A DNA stretch of 64,000 bases from Chondrosia reniformis (taxonomy: Eukaryota; Porifera; Demospongiae; Chondrillida; Chondrillidae): positions 1,304,501 to 1,368,500 of the forward strand of contig OX359192.1 in the NCBI GenBank assembly GCA_947172415.1, read 5' to 3'. The position numbers and the translations under genes are program-made. Of the stretch, positions 37,520-49,900 are shown piece by piece; position 1 is the first letter of the stretch, and every line of letters starts with the position of its first letter. Under the pieces are notes generated by a model. The model did no database searches. It was not told the DNA's origin and saw only the letters and a list, made by a program, of their open reading frames with translations.

Positions 37520-39413
37520 TTAATCCTCAGAAGTGTGAGCCACCAACTGAGAGAGTGCCTTGTTACATATGACGACCATTGCCTTTGAGCTTTGGTATTC
37601 CTTTGGTCTGGACAGTCGAACAGTGACACAGAGAAACGTACCATTGGTCTGCAACTCTCCCACACACCGAATTGCCTCCTGACTACCAACGACATGAGGA
37701 AAGGCCTGGTCCTAATTATAATCGCATAAGACATATTATATGTACCTACCTATAGCTATATACCTATGTATATACGTATAATATATACTGTATATGTATA
37801 TAGTACTTACCATTTCATAGTATATGCACCTGCACAGTAAGGAAAAGGCAATGCATTTAAAATTATATATACTGTATGTATGTAGTATTTACAAGCTATG
37901 CATGCACTGTATATACCTTAGTGATCCATCTGATGTAATTAATGTGAACATCTGTACTTTTCCAGTCTTCGGGCATAATGGCAGTTGTAGAGTTCCTATA
38001 TAGTATATGCCAATGTATATGAATTTATCTTTCACATGGTTCATCTTTCGACTTATTGGTTTTTTTTGTTTACATGTCTAAATCTGGAGACACTCAAATT
38101 ATGAAGTCAAAAGATGAACCATAACAATTAAATAATGTTATACTCAATGCTCACCAAACACTTCACAAAGAAGCTTTCCAGACCTGACACAGGAACTCCA
38201 GTGCTGAATACCCTTAGCTGTAGCTGTAATGAAGCAAATACTCTTTTCGTTTTGCTTGCTAGTTGTAAACTTGCCTGTCTCCTGGTCTGATTTAACCTGC
38301 TGAATGTGTAAATATTTACATTATTACATGTATACTTGACAAAAAGCAGATATTATATATATGCGTACAATTGGAGGCCTGGATGCAACGGCATAGTGAC
38401 AAGTGCAGTACCCAGGATTCTACTGCATCTCTGCTGTCGGCTGCATGTAGCAACTATGAACTCTTGTCAATTATTTTGTGTATGTGGCATGCAAGGTTCA
38501 GTTAACTCTATTTTGCATGTTCATATTATTTATTTTGTCTTGTTGTAAGTGCTGCATGGGGCCAATCCGTGCCCTAGTGCCAATGGGCACGGTGCACTCT
38601 AATAATAATATTGATTGATTGATTGATATATATGTATAACATATAATTAAAGGTTGACTTGCAATTATTGTATACAATAAAAATGATAATAAAATTCATT
38701 CAATCGTGTATATATTTCTATATGCATGTATATCTAGATGTAAGTATATATGTACGTAAGATAAATGACTGTACCTTTTGACTAGGGTGATCATGAATGA
38801 CAGGAGTATGACTGTGTGCAGTCAAGCTGTCTGAAGGCTGATTCGACCTCCGTGGCGTTTGTTCCTTATAGCTACTTTGGATGGGAGGGCCCTGGGCCTC
38901 CTGCAAGTAATGCTGAAATTCCTGCCGGTAAGTAGGTACAGGTCTTTGTCCTGGATAATTTTCAAATTCTTGTCGAAAGTGTTGCTGATTGGAAGTGTGC
39001 TGGTACCCACTAGTGGACTGCTGGCACTGATAGGGCGGCAGCTGATTTGGATAAACAGAGTTACTTTCTGAATATGCTTGGTGAACTGTTTTAGATTCCT
39101 GAAGGGGGTATCCTAAATTACTTTGGAGATAACAGTTTTGCGGGTCCTTGCTGAGCACATATGGAGGACAGCCATTTTTCTGCAATAAGGACTGATAGCC
39201 ATGACTTGGTCCAGCTTGCAGGTTTGAGGATGGATTAGTGGGTGCACGCTTTTTGTGGTCATACACAAACGATGTAATGGGCTCTCTTGATCGCTTTACA
39301 TTAAAGATTGGCAGAGGACCTGTGACGGGATGTAAAGTTACAGGAGGCAGTTTGTAAACTTATCAATGCAATCCTCTAACTCTACTGTGCTTACCGCTGT
39401 TTGTTCTCTTCAT
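37520..39413 (-). CDS. SPATA22: SPATA22, meiotic recombination factor (MEIOB partner)
   Basis: Exon 1 (39395-39413) gives MKRTNS and splices in phase to exon 2 (38775-39319), which begins GPLPIFNVKRSREPITSF. This matches the conserved SPATA22 N-terminus (MKRS... PLFNQKKR). Exon 2 is Gln/Tyr/Pro-rich and poorly conserved. Exon 3 (38155-38296) has ITATAKGIQHWSSCVRSGKL and LLCEVFG. Exon 4 (about 37919-37995) has LQLPLCPKTGKVQMFTLITS. A 19-nt microexon (37811-37829) supplies CIYYEM, and exon 5' to the stop (37520-37711) reads DQAFPHVVGSQEAIRCVGEL with FLCVTVRLSRPKEYQ. The order HWS, EVFGTL, CxYYE, RCVG, CVTVR follows the RPA-like OB domain of SPATA22. In mammals SPATA22 and MEIOB bind single-stranded DNA at meiotic double-strand breaks. 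The assignment was recognised by eye and needs a profile search. Confidence 0.78.
37811..37829 (-). other. SPATA22: 19-nt microexon of SPATA22
   Basis: On the minus strand, TTACTGTGCAG precedes GTGCATATACTATGAAATG, followed by GTAAGT. Including it restores the frame between ...SDGSLR and DQAFPHVV, giving SLRCIYYEMDQAF. Skipping it shifts the reading frame of the last exon away from the conserved RCVGELQ. Confidence 0.75.
38035..38122. repeat. Inverted repeat (MITE-like) in SPATA22 intron
   Basis: Arms ATGGTTCATCTTTCGACTT and AAGTCAAAAGATGAACCAT form an almost perfect inverted repeat around a short T-rich loop. Its arm sequence is related to the palindrome at 60942-61078 and to 48930-49190. 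Confidence 0.75.
38545..38628. mobile_element. Retroposon 3' tail (SINE/LINE-like) with ATTG repeats
   Basis: GTGCTGCATGGGGCCAATCC, then GGGCACGGTGCACTCTAATAATAATATTG followed by (ATTG)n. A unique end plus a short simple repeat is typical of a non-LTR retroposon tail. The 5' extent (perhaps from about 38360) is uncertain and no coding was seen. Confidence 0.45.
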
Positions 39414-39970
39414 ATTTCGAATTTTTGAGATAAACTCAGTTTCGGTAACCGCGTAAGGAAAACTTTCGCGCCAGGTCGTTAAAAACGGCGCAATTGCTTA
39501 ATTGGCGGTTATTTGCTCTGTATTATGAAATTTAAGAAATACAATTTATTCATACATAATTTAATGCCATGTGCATGTGTTTGCATGAGTAGGCAAAAGG
39601 ACAGCTAGCGCTATAGTTTGCTCTCTTCAGGATATAATTAACTCATGATAGGTATATAAACCAATAAAGTGTTTGCACGCTATATAGCTATCTATATATG
39701 GAATTGACTTAATTCTAGCATCAATTTGTTGGGTAGAGTGTGAGGTCCATAATACAGCATTTAGACAGTTAACATATATGCATTCCACATCATTAGGTGA
39801 TTTATATACAAGATACAGTAGTCTAGCTATATTAATTCAATACATGCATATATACGTACTTATGTCTCTGTAATTTACATAATTATATATAGAACAGTGA
39901 GTTAAGTTTAGGACAATAGCAATGCATACACATGCATACACATGCATGCTATTTATGAATGCATTCACTG
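39414..39970. other. Spacer: SPATA22 upstream region and APH-like gene 3' flank
   Basis: The first 90 bp after the SPATA22 start are relatively GC-rich (GGCGCAATTG, TTGGCGGTTA at 39487-39510) and likely hold its promoter, including TTCGCGCC-like E2F-type sequence at 39467-39474. The rest is AT-rich with a short CATGCATACA repeat at about 39925. No gene was seen. Confidence 0.5.
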
Positions 39971-42413
39971 TTAGCTTTCAAACTCTCTCTGAAACTCTCT
40001 CCCTGCTCTTAGGAGAAAGTCTATCATAGTAGATGGAGAAGCTATTAGTGTTGGGAATCTTTCTAGAGAATGCCCTTGAAAATCATCTTCATCAGCAGCC
40101 TATATACATGTAAGATATACATAATATGCATAATAAAAAACATAATATATACTACATTTCATTAAACTGTACGTAGCTAGTTATATTTATATACTCACTT
40201 TATACACAGAAATAAGTCTTAAACATGTTACAGCTTTGGCAAAAGCTAAAGTCTTTCTACTGAAATCTTCTCCACCAAGCTCCAAGCATTTTGTCTTATA
40301 ACAGCTGAGTAAGGTTTCTTCTGCTGGTGTGTCCTCATCATCTTCATCTGTATATACGTATATAACTTTAATCTTTATTTACATTATATATACATTATAT
40401 AATTAAATAAATACAAAAGGATTTCCCATATATAGAACTCAGGGGCACAATACACATGTGCATGTGATGTGAACTTACCAACAGTTAGTGGAGAACAATG
40501 AAAGTTTGGTAGGCCATACTGTGAAGGCCTCAAGTAAATCATCATCCAGTAAGCAACATCTACCAGGGGATCTCCATTTTTTGTATATTTCCAGTTGAGG
40601 ATAGCTTTTATCTTGTACTACGGAAGTTATAATTTACATTTGCAAATGCAAATACAGTATATAGAATGCCCAATGACATATATACGTATACGTATACGTA
40701 CATGTACGTATGTTTTGTGTTGTAATTTACGCACTAGATTGTGTTTATCTCAGTATTACACAATGTGATGCTTACTCACATCATGATCAAAAATGATGTC
40801 AGAAATTGTCAAATTCCCATGAACCATTCCTATATTATATATATATATATATGAATTAAAGTTCATTAATACATCGTATATATATCTTATATGCATTTTT
40901 AGGATGTCAACCCTATTATATACATTTCTTTAGGAAAATGGGGTTTCAGAATATTTGTGTGTAAACACAAATGTATATAACAATAAGAATACCTGTGTTT
41001 CTTCTAGGAGCTTCTAAGTCTGTAAGTTCATCACAAAAATCAGCTGTTGATGAATCTTTCCTTGTTACTTTTAAAACATTTTGACTCCATTTTGAAATCT
41101 ATTTTTGTATATTTAATAAAAATACAAAATATTAGTATGTCCATGGCTTATGATGTATAAGTTAAAGAGAAACATTAATGTGCATTAATTTGTGTATATT
41201 TTAGAATGTACGTATGTAGAGAGATATGTATATGAAGCTATAAATTATTCACAGACAACTATAATAGTCATAATTTTCTCTTTGATCCATGCATGCATAC
41301 CTCTTCCTCCCAAAAGACTTTGCCACTAACTGCAGCAGCCTTTTCTTTTAACTTTCCCACCCACCAATTGCACTGCTGGGAGTGTAGTTCGGCTAGAATT
41401 TCCATTACTCCATTCATTGCTTTTTCTCTTTTGATCTTTGGTACATCAGATATTGAAGAATGAAGGTGTCCCTGTATATGTGCATGTCATGCAAATGTAT
41501 ACATTCATGCATGCACTCATAAAGGTTAACATGCTAATTTATATAGTTATATAAATATAGTTTTCATGTACTTACTTATTATACTATGTATACATGATGA
41601 AGGGTGGAATTCCCAGAAACGGCTGTCTGACCCAGTGGAGAAGAAGATGAAAGAAGGGAAAAGAAGGAAGAAAAGACTCCTGTATCTTCATCCAAAGGTT
41701 TAGTTCCCCCATAGGCTCTTTTACAGAATAGGCATAGCATGTAGGAAAATCGTATCTTAGATTTTTCATGCATGTGTGACTTTTGCTCCTCAATCAATTG
41801 CATTTTAATTTTAATTTCAAAATGTTTTATTAATTACATGCTTACTTTAACATATTTGGTTATCATAAAGTTAGTTCCAACTTTGTCCTTTTCATATGCA
41901 TTGCTGTCACAGATAGGTTCTGGAACAGGAATAGTCCCAAATAACTTGGAAATAATCATAAATTCCCTTTTAACCTACAGCATACGTACATACATGTATA
42001 TGTACAGTTCGTACAGTTGTAATTATATGCGCATGGGATACTCTTGTTACAGTTCATTATATATACATGTACACTTATTTATATATTACTTACATCATAC
42101 CAAGGATCTTCATCAAACTGCGGTGGTGTGAATTTTACAACGTAATTGTCAGAATGTATCTTCTCTTGATCATCGTTTTGCAGCTCCCATGAAAACTTGT
42201 ATATGTCTCCTTTGCTATGAGTCAAGAGTATCTTAAATTGACATTTAGTCTAATAATTATGTAATTTATTTGAACTTGTCCTCACCTAGAAAGTGGTCTA
42301 TATTGCACTGAAATTATTCCACTTCCCACTCCCAACTTCTTTTTAAATATCCTGTTAAATTTCACTAAAGTGATAAAGTTACTGATTAATGAATCAGGAG
42401 GAGCCTCTGCCAT
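39971..42413 (-). CDS. ACAD10/11-like phosphotransferase-fold protein with altered catalytic motifs
   Basis: Minus-strand gene starting at 42413 (MAEAPPDSLISNFITLVKFN). Exons lie at about 42290-42413, 42090-42215, 41850-41975, 41303-41470, 40993-41100, 40783-40830, 40478-40617, 40203-40348 and 39971-40098. Order of motifs: YVVKFTPPQFDEDPWYD, then VKREFMIISKLFGTIPVPEP, FMITKYV, GHLHSSI, AELHSQQCNWWVGKL, GMVHGNLTISDIIFDHD, ILNWKYTKNGDPLVDVAYWM and a C-terminal helical part ending FQREFES. This follows the aminoglycoside/choline kinase-like domain at the N-terminus of ACAD10 and ACAD11. Those enzymes usually have HGD..N in the catalytic loop and DWE for metal binding; here they read HGN and NWK. 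An inactive or atypical kinase is inferred. No acyl-CoA dehydrogenase part follows: the protein ends with a stop. Confidence 0.75.
41592..41790. repeat. Dispersed repeat family B, copy in APH-like intron
   Basis: Starts ATGATGAAGGGTGGAATTCC and runs through GAAAAGAAGGAAGAAAAGAC, CTGTATCTTCATCCAAAG and CATAGGCTCTTTTACAGAAT. A near-identical copy is at 42768-42960, a diverged one at 34126-34250 in ELL, and related sequence is in both PTPR duplication units (about 19955-20105 and 23347-23497). Confidence 0.85.
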
Positions 42414-43346
42414 TATTATTATTCAATCAAAAGGAACTTCTATACACTGTTACACTGAATCTAAAAGTGTTACTGTTATATCTCAAAAACACTTCTTTTA
42501 AGCCCTTTCTTCTTATACCATATATGGTTATTGCCCACACATAACTAGCTGTTTCTTGCCCGGGCATGCATATAAGTAGATTCATACTTTGCATGTTTTC
42601 ATGTCCCTATATATACTGAGTCAGCAATCCCCTCAATGATATATCCAAGAGTATATATAGGCAGGTGAAATGGCACCAAAAATGGCCGTCCTAATTCAAT
42701 AATACATAAGGAGCCAAGGATTCACAGAAGATCAAGATAAAGAAAAAGACAAAGACTCCCAGGATCACTGATGAAGGGTGGAATTCCCAGAAACGGCTGT
42801 CTGACCCAGTGGAGAAGAAGATGAAAGAAGGGAAAAGAAGGAAGAAAAGACTACTGTATCTTCATCTAAAGCTCTCTTTAGGTCTAGTTCCCCTATAGGC
42901 TCTTTTTACAGAATAGGCATATAGCATGTAGGAAAATGGTATCTTAGATTTTTCATAAATACAATAGCAGTCAACAATGTTGCCTGTTTATTTGTTACAT
43001 GTATATGTACTGTGTATCACAGATATATACCCATCTATATATATTGTTTGCTAAATTGTGATGTAAGTTTTTTTAGAAACAGCTACCATTATATATATAT
43101 AGGTGGCTCTAGTCATATAGCTAGTTAGTCAACTTCAATCTGATATATTCTTGTTGCCAAGATCAACTATGGACTAGAGATTTTGATCACTTTTTTGTTT
43201 CAAGCATTTTAGAGTTGTGGTTGCTCAGAAGTAGTACTATAGTGCCACTTCTACTACCACTAAAGAGAGTGGTATGATGACCCTATATGTCTAAGTCATA
43301 CTGGTATAAAATAAATATGTATCTTAAGAAATACAGTATTCATACA
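42414..43346. other. Spacer between APH-like gene and MRPL2 with a second family B repeat
   Basis: Holds a dispersed family B copy at 42768-42960 (opening TGATGAAGGGTGGAATTCCC), AT-rich sequence, and the 5' flank of the APH-like gene. TATATATATA runs lie near 43090. No gene was recognised. Confidence 0.7.
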
Positions 43347-43949
43347 TTAATGCCTCTGTCTGTACTTGTGGTGAGCACGAGGCCAGTTCTTATTATGTCT
43401 ATAAATGTGGAAAGCCCTGCCAGCTTTGCCAATCGGTTCGTGTCTCTTCTCTTCTCTGGTTACCACTCCCATGATGGCCCTTGCAGCGGAGGGTAAAGAC
43501 TTCTTCTTTCCGGAAGGTAACTGGATAATGGACATCCCATCAGGATTATGGAAAAGGACTTTAGCCGAGTTCCCGCAGCCTCTGGCGATCTTGCCTCCAT
43601 CGCCAGGTTTGAATTCCACTGAAGACACTTGAGAACCTACTGGTATGCTTTTTAAAGGAAGTATATTTCCTTCTCCTAGAGGAGCCTTACTACCACTGTA
43701 TACAATCTGCCCCTTCTGCAAGTTCTTAGTAGCCACAAAGTATTCTCTTTCATCTCCAAAAATGACCAACGCTAAAGGTGCTCTGTAATAGTTATACCGT
43801 ATGTCTTTTACCACTCCTTCGGAACATGAATCTATTTCTGTACTATCTAGCTTTCTAAGCCTCGGAAATGGTATCTTCTTGGATATCTTGAAATTACTAA
43901 ATGCTTTTCTTTGAACATTTAAGTAGCTACGAATCAAAAGAGCTGACAT
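43347..43949 (-). CDS. MRPL2: Mitochondrial ribosomal protein L2 (uL2m)
   Basis: Single uninterrupted frame of 200 codons. Start MSALLIRSYLNVQRKAFSNF has a basic, Ser-rich mitochondrial presequence character. The uL2 core is clear: KDIRYNYYRAPLALVIF, GDEREYFVATKNLQKGQIVY, ILPLKSIPVGSQVSSVEFKP, GGKIARGCGNSAKVLFHNP, IIQLPSGKKKSLPSAARAIM, and the C-terminal part HEPIGKAGRAFHIYRHNKNW with PRAHHKYRQRH. uL2 sits at the peptidyl-transferase region of the large subunit. The histidine-containing loop is shortened, as in other mitochondrial homologues. It is intronless in this intron-rich region and head to head with MSH4. Confidence 0.93.
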   Translation of the reverse strand: MSALLIRSYLNVQRKAFSNFKISKKIPFPRLRKLDSTEIDSCSEGVVKDIRYNYYRAPLALVIFGDEREYFVATKNLQKGQIVYSGSKAPLGEGNILPLKSIPVGSQVSSVEFKPGDGGKIARGCGNSAKVLFHNPDGMSIIQLPSGKKKSLPSAARAIMGVVTREEKRHEPIGKAGRAFHIYRHNKNWPRAHHKYRQRH

Positions 43950-43987
43950 TTTAAAACACGTGACTTATAAAACCGGGAACTTCAAAA
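43950..43987. promoter_or_regulatory. 38-bp divergent intergenic gap, MRPL2 / MSH4
   Basis: Only 38 bp between opposite-strand start codons, containing a CACGTG E-box (43957-43962). Both genes must share core promoter and 5' leader sequence, or start inside each other's leader. Housekeeping MRPL2 and meiotic MSH4 are expected to differ in expression. Confidence 0.6.
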
Positions 43988-46900
43988 ATGGCTAACGGCT
44001 GTGGAGCGAAATACGGTAAGTCAACGCGCTGCCAGCAATTAAATTCTACATGATTGAAAGCCTTTATTTATTCGCCAATAGAGTTTACATTTCTAAGCAC
44101 AGATAATGAGGAAACTGTGTATAATGAAAGTGACTCTTCCATCCTATCCTTTGGAAGCACGCCCTTTCAAAGAAAATCTACAAACTCCAAAAGCACAGGT
44201 GCCGGCTCTGTCGGCGCAAAGTCAACTTCAACAGGAATGAAAAGTAGCTTTATGACTCCCTTTTCTAGTAAGCTAATAGATAGAGCTTCTAGTTGGTGTA
44301 TACACACATAAGAGCTCAGTGTATAGCGAGACCCCGTCGTAGTTGTACATGAAGTTTGCTCCTAATTTTGTAATTGGTGCTAACACTTGTACAGTTCAGT
44401 GTATTACTGACCTATGTATGCGTATACCGTATATGTTTCTTTAGCGTTCTATACCTTTAATATAATAGCTGCAAGGAATAGTTCTCGACCCAGTACATCT
44501 TCGAGGACAGTTCCTGGCACTGGTAGGAGAACAGCTGTCAGTACCACTGGAAGGAACTCTACACAACAATCTTCAGTAATAGTCGGTATGTCCTGATACA
44601 CACTCGCTGTATGTACATGTATGTTGGTAGGTACTATATGGATTTAGAGAGTGTCACTATGTGAGATACACAGTATTAATCAAAATAATTAGGAGATTGC
44701 TACATATAGGTCAAACACCATTATCTTATTTCATTTCTACATCCACCTTGTGGATAATCAGTGATTGTAGTTTTGTTGGGTCAAACAGCCTACATTAATA
44801 CTTGAATGTGAGAGGGTAATTATAATAATGGTATGTATGGTTGGGTAAAACTAATATTTTGGAACTTATGAAAAATGTGTGGTTTTCTTGAAGCACTAGT
44901 TGAAGGTCGTGGACAGGCTAAAGGTGAAATTGGACTTGCAAGTGTTGACCTTAGGCGGCCAGTACTAATTCTATGTCAGGTAAAATAACTTTGGAACAGA
45001 CCTCATATCATATACGACAAAATGTACATATATTATATTCTTTTAAAGTTTCAGATTTAAATGTTTTAGTTGCTATACATTTGTAATGCAATATTGTTCC
45101 CATCTGTGAAATAGTGATTACATGTATGTACATGTAATTTTTTAGTTTCCAGATACACAAACATATGTTAGACTCATCACAAAGTTGTCAATAATGCAGC
45201 CACTGGAGGTAGGTATACATGTACGCACAGTAGTACATATTTCTAAAGTACATATTCCTACACATATTTATACTGTATGTAGATTATAATGCCAAATACT
45301 GCTTACGAGGGTCACACTCCAACAAGACTTTATAAGACCATCAGTGACCAGTTCCACACTACTAACCTTGTGACGGTGCAGAGAAAGTACTTTAATGAGG
45401 CAAAGGGAATGCAGTACATTAAACAGTTGTGTGTTCCAGAGTATAACACTGTTGAAATGGAAGTGGCCACTAAGTGAGAGACGTTTGGTCAACCTCTTTG
45501 TAGCTACAACTTGTATGTATACATATAACAGAGTATAACACTGTTGAAATGGAAGTGACTACTAAGTGAGAGACGTTTGGTCAACCTCTTTGTAGCTACA
45601 ACCTGCATGTATACAATAATACAGAGAATATATACCTTTAAAAAAGTATGTGTATATACAAATACACTATATCTATGCATATGTACATTGTGAAACTAAG
45701 ATTGACTTACTGTGTATGTATGGATGCAATATGTAATTAATTTATATATATATTAAGTGTCACATTGCAGTAACACATACACACAGTACATAATGTGTGC
45801 AGTCTGTAGCTGGTTTTAGTGTATCATACCATTAATTATAATTTTCCTATTTCGTCTGCTCCTGTAGATACTATTGCCTTGCAACAGCTGCAGTAAGTCT
45901 AACGATACAGTATACACTGTAAATAATAAATTTGTATAATATATATGAATACTGATACATACTATCTTTACGTAGGCTGTATTGAAGTATGTGGAGTTTA
46001 TTCAGAATATTGTGTATGCACCACGGTCACTAAAAGTGGTTTTTAGAGGCAGCGAACAAACTACAATGATCGGTAAATTGCGGGCCACACACCTTTAGGT
46101 ACCATCCATTGGGAATTCCCCTCTTAGCTCTTAGCTGTGCTGCTGGATAACAGTACATTGGAATACATTCTTATGCTCAAAGTTGCCAATTAGATAGATG
46201 TATTTGCAGATTGCTACTACAAATGTTTACCTTTTAAATATGGTGCATGATATGTTTAGTTTTGCTGCAACTTTGGTTGGCTAAATCTTTAACATTTGGA
46301 GTCTTTTTAGCTCTCAATGAGGCTAATATAGGCAGATCAGTCAATCAGATAGGAAGGTGTAGGTATTGACATTGGTCTAGTAATGGACCTCATTTACCTT
46401 CACTAGATGCTGCTACAGTGAAGAACCTTGAATTGATCAACAATGCTCATAATCCATCTAGCAGTCACTCCCTCTTTGGCATCCTCAACAACACCAAGAC
46501 AGCAATGGGCACCAGATTGCTGAGAGCCAACATACTGCAGCCACCCTACGGTAACTTAGCAACCATCCATTTACGTACCTACTATATAACTTGTGTAGCT
46601 ATAATGTGCATCATTAATGACCTCTCTTGCATTCCTATACATACGTACACACATACATGTATGTATGCAGATATAGGAACAGTGAATCTACGCCTGGATT
46701 GTGTTACAGGTCAGTATAGAAAGACAAAAATTGTTGTGTTCAATCTATAACTTTATTATTTATTCTTTGCTAGAATTTACAGAGAAAGAGGTAAGTATGT
46801 GCACAATTGATCATGTGGCTATATTTATACATATGTTATGGATGAAGGCTTGTTTGTTTCTGTTTATGCGTATGTACTGTACATACATTATAAACTTGTG

Positions 46901-49900
46901 CTATAAATAGTTACTTTACCGTGATGTTTTTCTTACAAATTGTTTCATAGGAAATGTTTTTGAACTTGCAGTCAGGTGGGTACTTACTTGTAGGATCATC
47001 TGATTCTCTCCATGTACCCATTTCAGCCATATTTACCTACATACATATATATGCGTTACACTGTAGTCTGTACCTACATACGTACGTATATATCTATTCT
47101 ATTCATTTGATATTCTGCAGTTTTGGGTCGCTTCCTTGACATTGATCATCTCATTTCAGTGTGTATCCAAATCCCCAAGCAGGATAGTGTCAAGCTAGCT
47201 GAAAACAGGATCACATACATTATCCACCTCAAGCACGTTCTTGAGCTGCTGGAACCACTCAGAACTGGGTTAAAAGAAGGGGAAAACCCTCTCTTGATTG
47301 CCTATAAGGAGGTAAGGACACATAATTGCTTTATGGCATAGTCTCATCATTTGACTCTGGATTTTACCCCACCCAATCATGTCTCCTGAGGAGTGCAATG
47401 AGCAAAGGGGAGCAGTTTATGTACATATACATACCATATACCATGGTTATGAGCTTTTTTTTGCTGTCTTGCATTATCATCTGTTAAACTGTGTGTTTAG
47501 ATATTATCTGATCCACGCTTTGCGGTGATATCTGACAAAATAAAGGCTATTATTCATGATGATACTCGGTACCAAAAGGGGACACTCAACATGAGAACTC
47601 AGAAATGCTTTGCAGTTAAGGTATCCCGATTTACTGATTACAGTATTATGCAATATTATCAATATAACTTTTACTATACCTTTCTCATCATTTGAATATT
47701 GAACAAAATCTTCACACTTGAAGCCCAAAATAAATGGTAAGTACGTTATAATCTCCTTTATTTATAAAATGGTCTCTAGCCTCTGTGTCTGCTTCTGTCC
47801 AGGTCTGCTAGATGTGGCTAGAAGGACCTACACAGAAACTGTGGATGATGTTGCAGGTAATGCTTACTGGTATGCACATGTACGTAGATATATGTTGTGG
47901 ATATTCACATGCACTCAGACATTGTATATAATAGAATTGTGTGTGTAAGTTCGCTCTACTTGAAGAAATTAATTATCCTTTCCTCTTGTGTTTCACTATC
48001 TGTATATCTCCTGTTTCAAGTACGTATATATGTGCCCTTTAACCATATCTGGTTGGCATTATTTATATGCCATGGACACATAAATAATAATAATAAATAT
48101 ATACGTACATAATACTAATGTGTGTAATACATTAACATATATACGTACTAATTACAGACTAATTACAGACTCAGTATTGTCAATATTTATACATGTCTAT
48201 ACTGTGTACAGGTTTAGTTCATCAGCTGTCTGAGAGATATAATCTTCCTTTGAAAGTTAGCTACAACTCATCTCGAGGTTTTTACATCCAACTGAACACT
48301 GGGTCCGGAGCATCAGGAGCTGCTGCTAGAATGACATCAGATGCACTGCCGAGCGAATTTGTTAAAGTAACCAAACAAAAGAATTCTCTTAACTTTGTTA
48401 CGTCAGATATGGTGAGTACCATCTGTAACTGTATATATACAGAATCAATTGACATAGGTTCCTCTTCTACAATATAGATTCGACTGAATGGTAAGTAAAA
48501 CTGCTCTGCATTATGCATATATATTTCTATTTAACAATTATAATTGGATCAGCCATAAAGAATTGTCAGCCACTGCTAATGCATAATATTTGTTTGTGGA
48601 CTTTGTATAGTAAGAATCCGAGAGTCACTGAATGAAATTTATCTTATGACTAATGTGTGAGTTTATGTCTTTATATTATTTAAGTTGAATTTGATCTTAA
48701 GTACGTATCTGCTTTTCACATAGGGTTGTGTCTCAACTGTTGGAGGAAATACGTGAATCAATTGGATCTCTTCATAAGCTCTCTGAGTGTGTCGCCATGC
48801 TGGATATGCTAGTCTCATTTACGCACATCTGCACCATCTCTCCCAACTATGGTAAGAATTAGGGCCATACAGCTTGCGCTGATATTATGCTCTAGACTAG
48901 TAAAGAGGATTTATGTGTACCTTTTGGATGGTTCATCTTTTGACTCACTTTGACCTTCTAAAGACACTCTTTTGTTGGACATTTTGACCCCGGGGTCTTC
49001 TTCAGCAAGTGATGTTGGTCAGCATATGTCCTATTTATAGGCACTTGTTCCACCATTTTTAATGACATCATCAAACACATCATTTCCAGGGGAAGACATA
49101 CTTTGTTATGCATACATAGCAAAGTTTACTCAATTCTTCTTTGATATTTTGCAAACCTAGACCTCACCAAAAATGTTGAACCATAATAATTATATACGTA
49201 TATGCATACAGTTATGTATATGGCCATGTCACTGTATTGTATAGTATATAGGAAGATTTCGTGGAAGAAAATTTCGCGATTTCGTACAAAATCAAACATT
49301 TCGTGGTTTTAACTTGAAGCATATTGCGATTCCTATACCCATATATTGCTTACTTCAGGAAGTGAAAATTTCACAAATTAGGTCAAATCGTAAAAATCGC
49401 AAACATCAAACCTCGCAAAATTTTCCTGCTATATGGTATTACCTTTAACATATGTACCTACAGGTCCAGAGCACACATCAAGCGGCACATAAGATGCACC
49501 TAGTATAATACATTCCTAAGGTGTGCACTGTGTGTTTCATTTTCTTCCACAGTCAAACCAGAATTCACTGATACCTTAGCGATCAGACATGGAAGACATC
49601 CAATCCTTGATAAGATTACCAATGGAACGGTAGTACCTAATAATACGGTAAGCTGTATGTGTGCATGTTGCTGTAATACCATTACAAACCTGTATTCAGT
49701 ACTTTCATTTTGTTAAGCTAATATAAACTTTCCTCTTTCATTTGAGAATGATTAAATATAATCACTTGTGGTTTGATTGTTTACACATATATAGTATTCT
49801 TCGAGAGAGGCTAACTTTCAAGTAATCACTGGGCCGAATATGGTATGTACATTGATCGATATTGCTATTATCATTCTAAAGCAATAGGTACGATGACATT

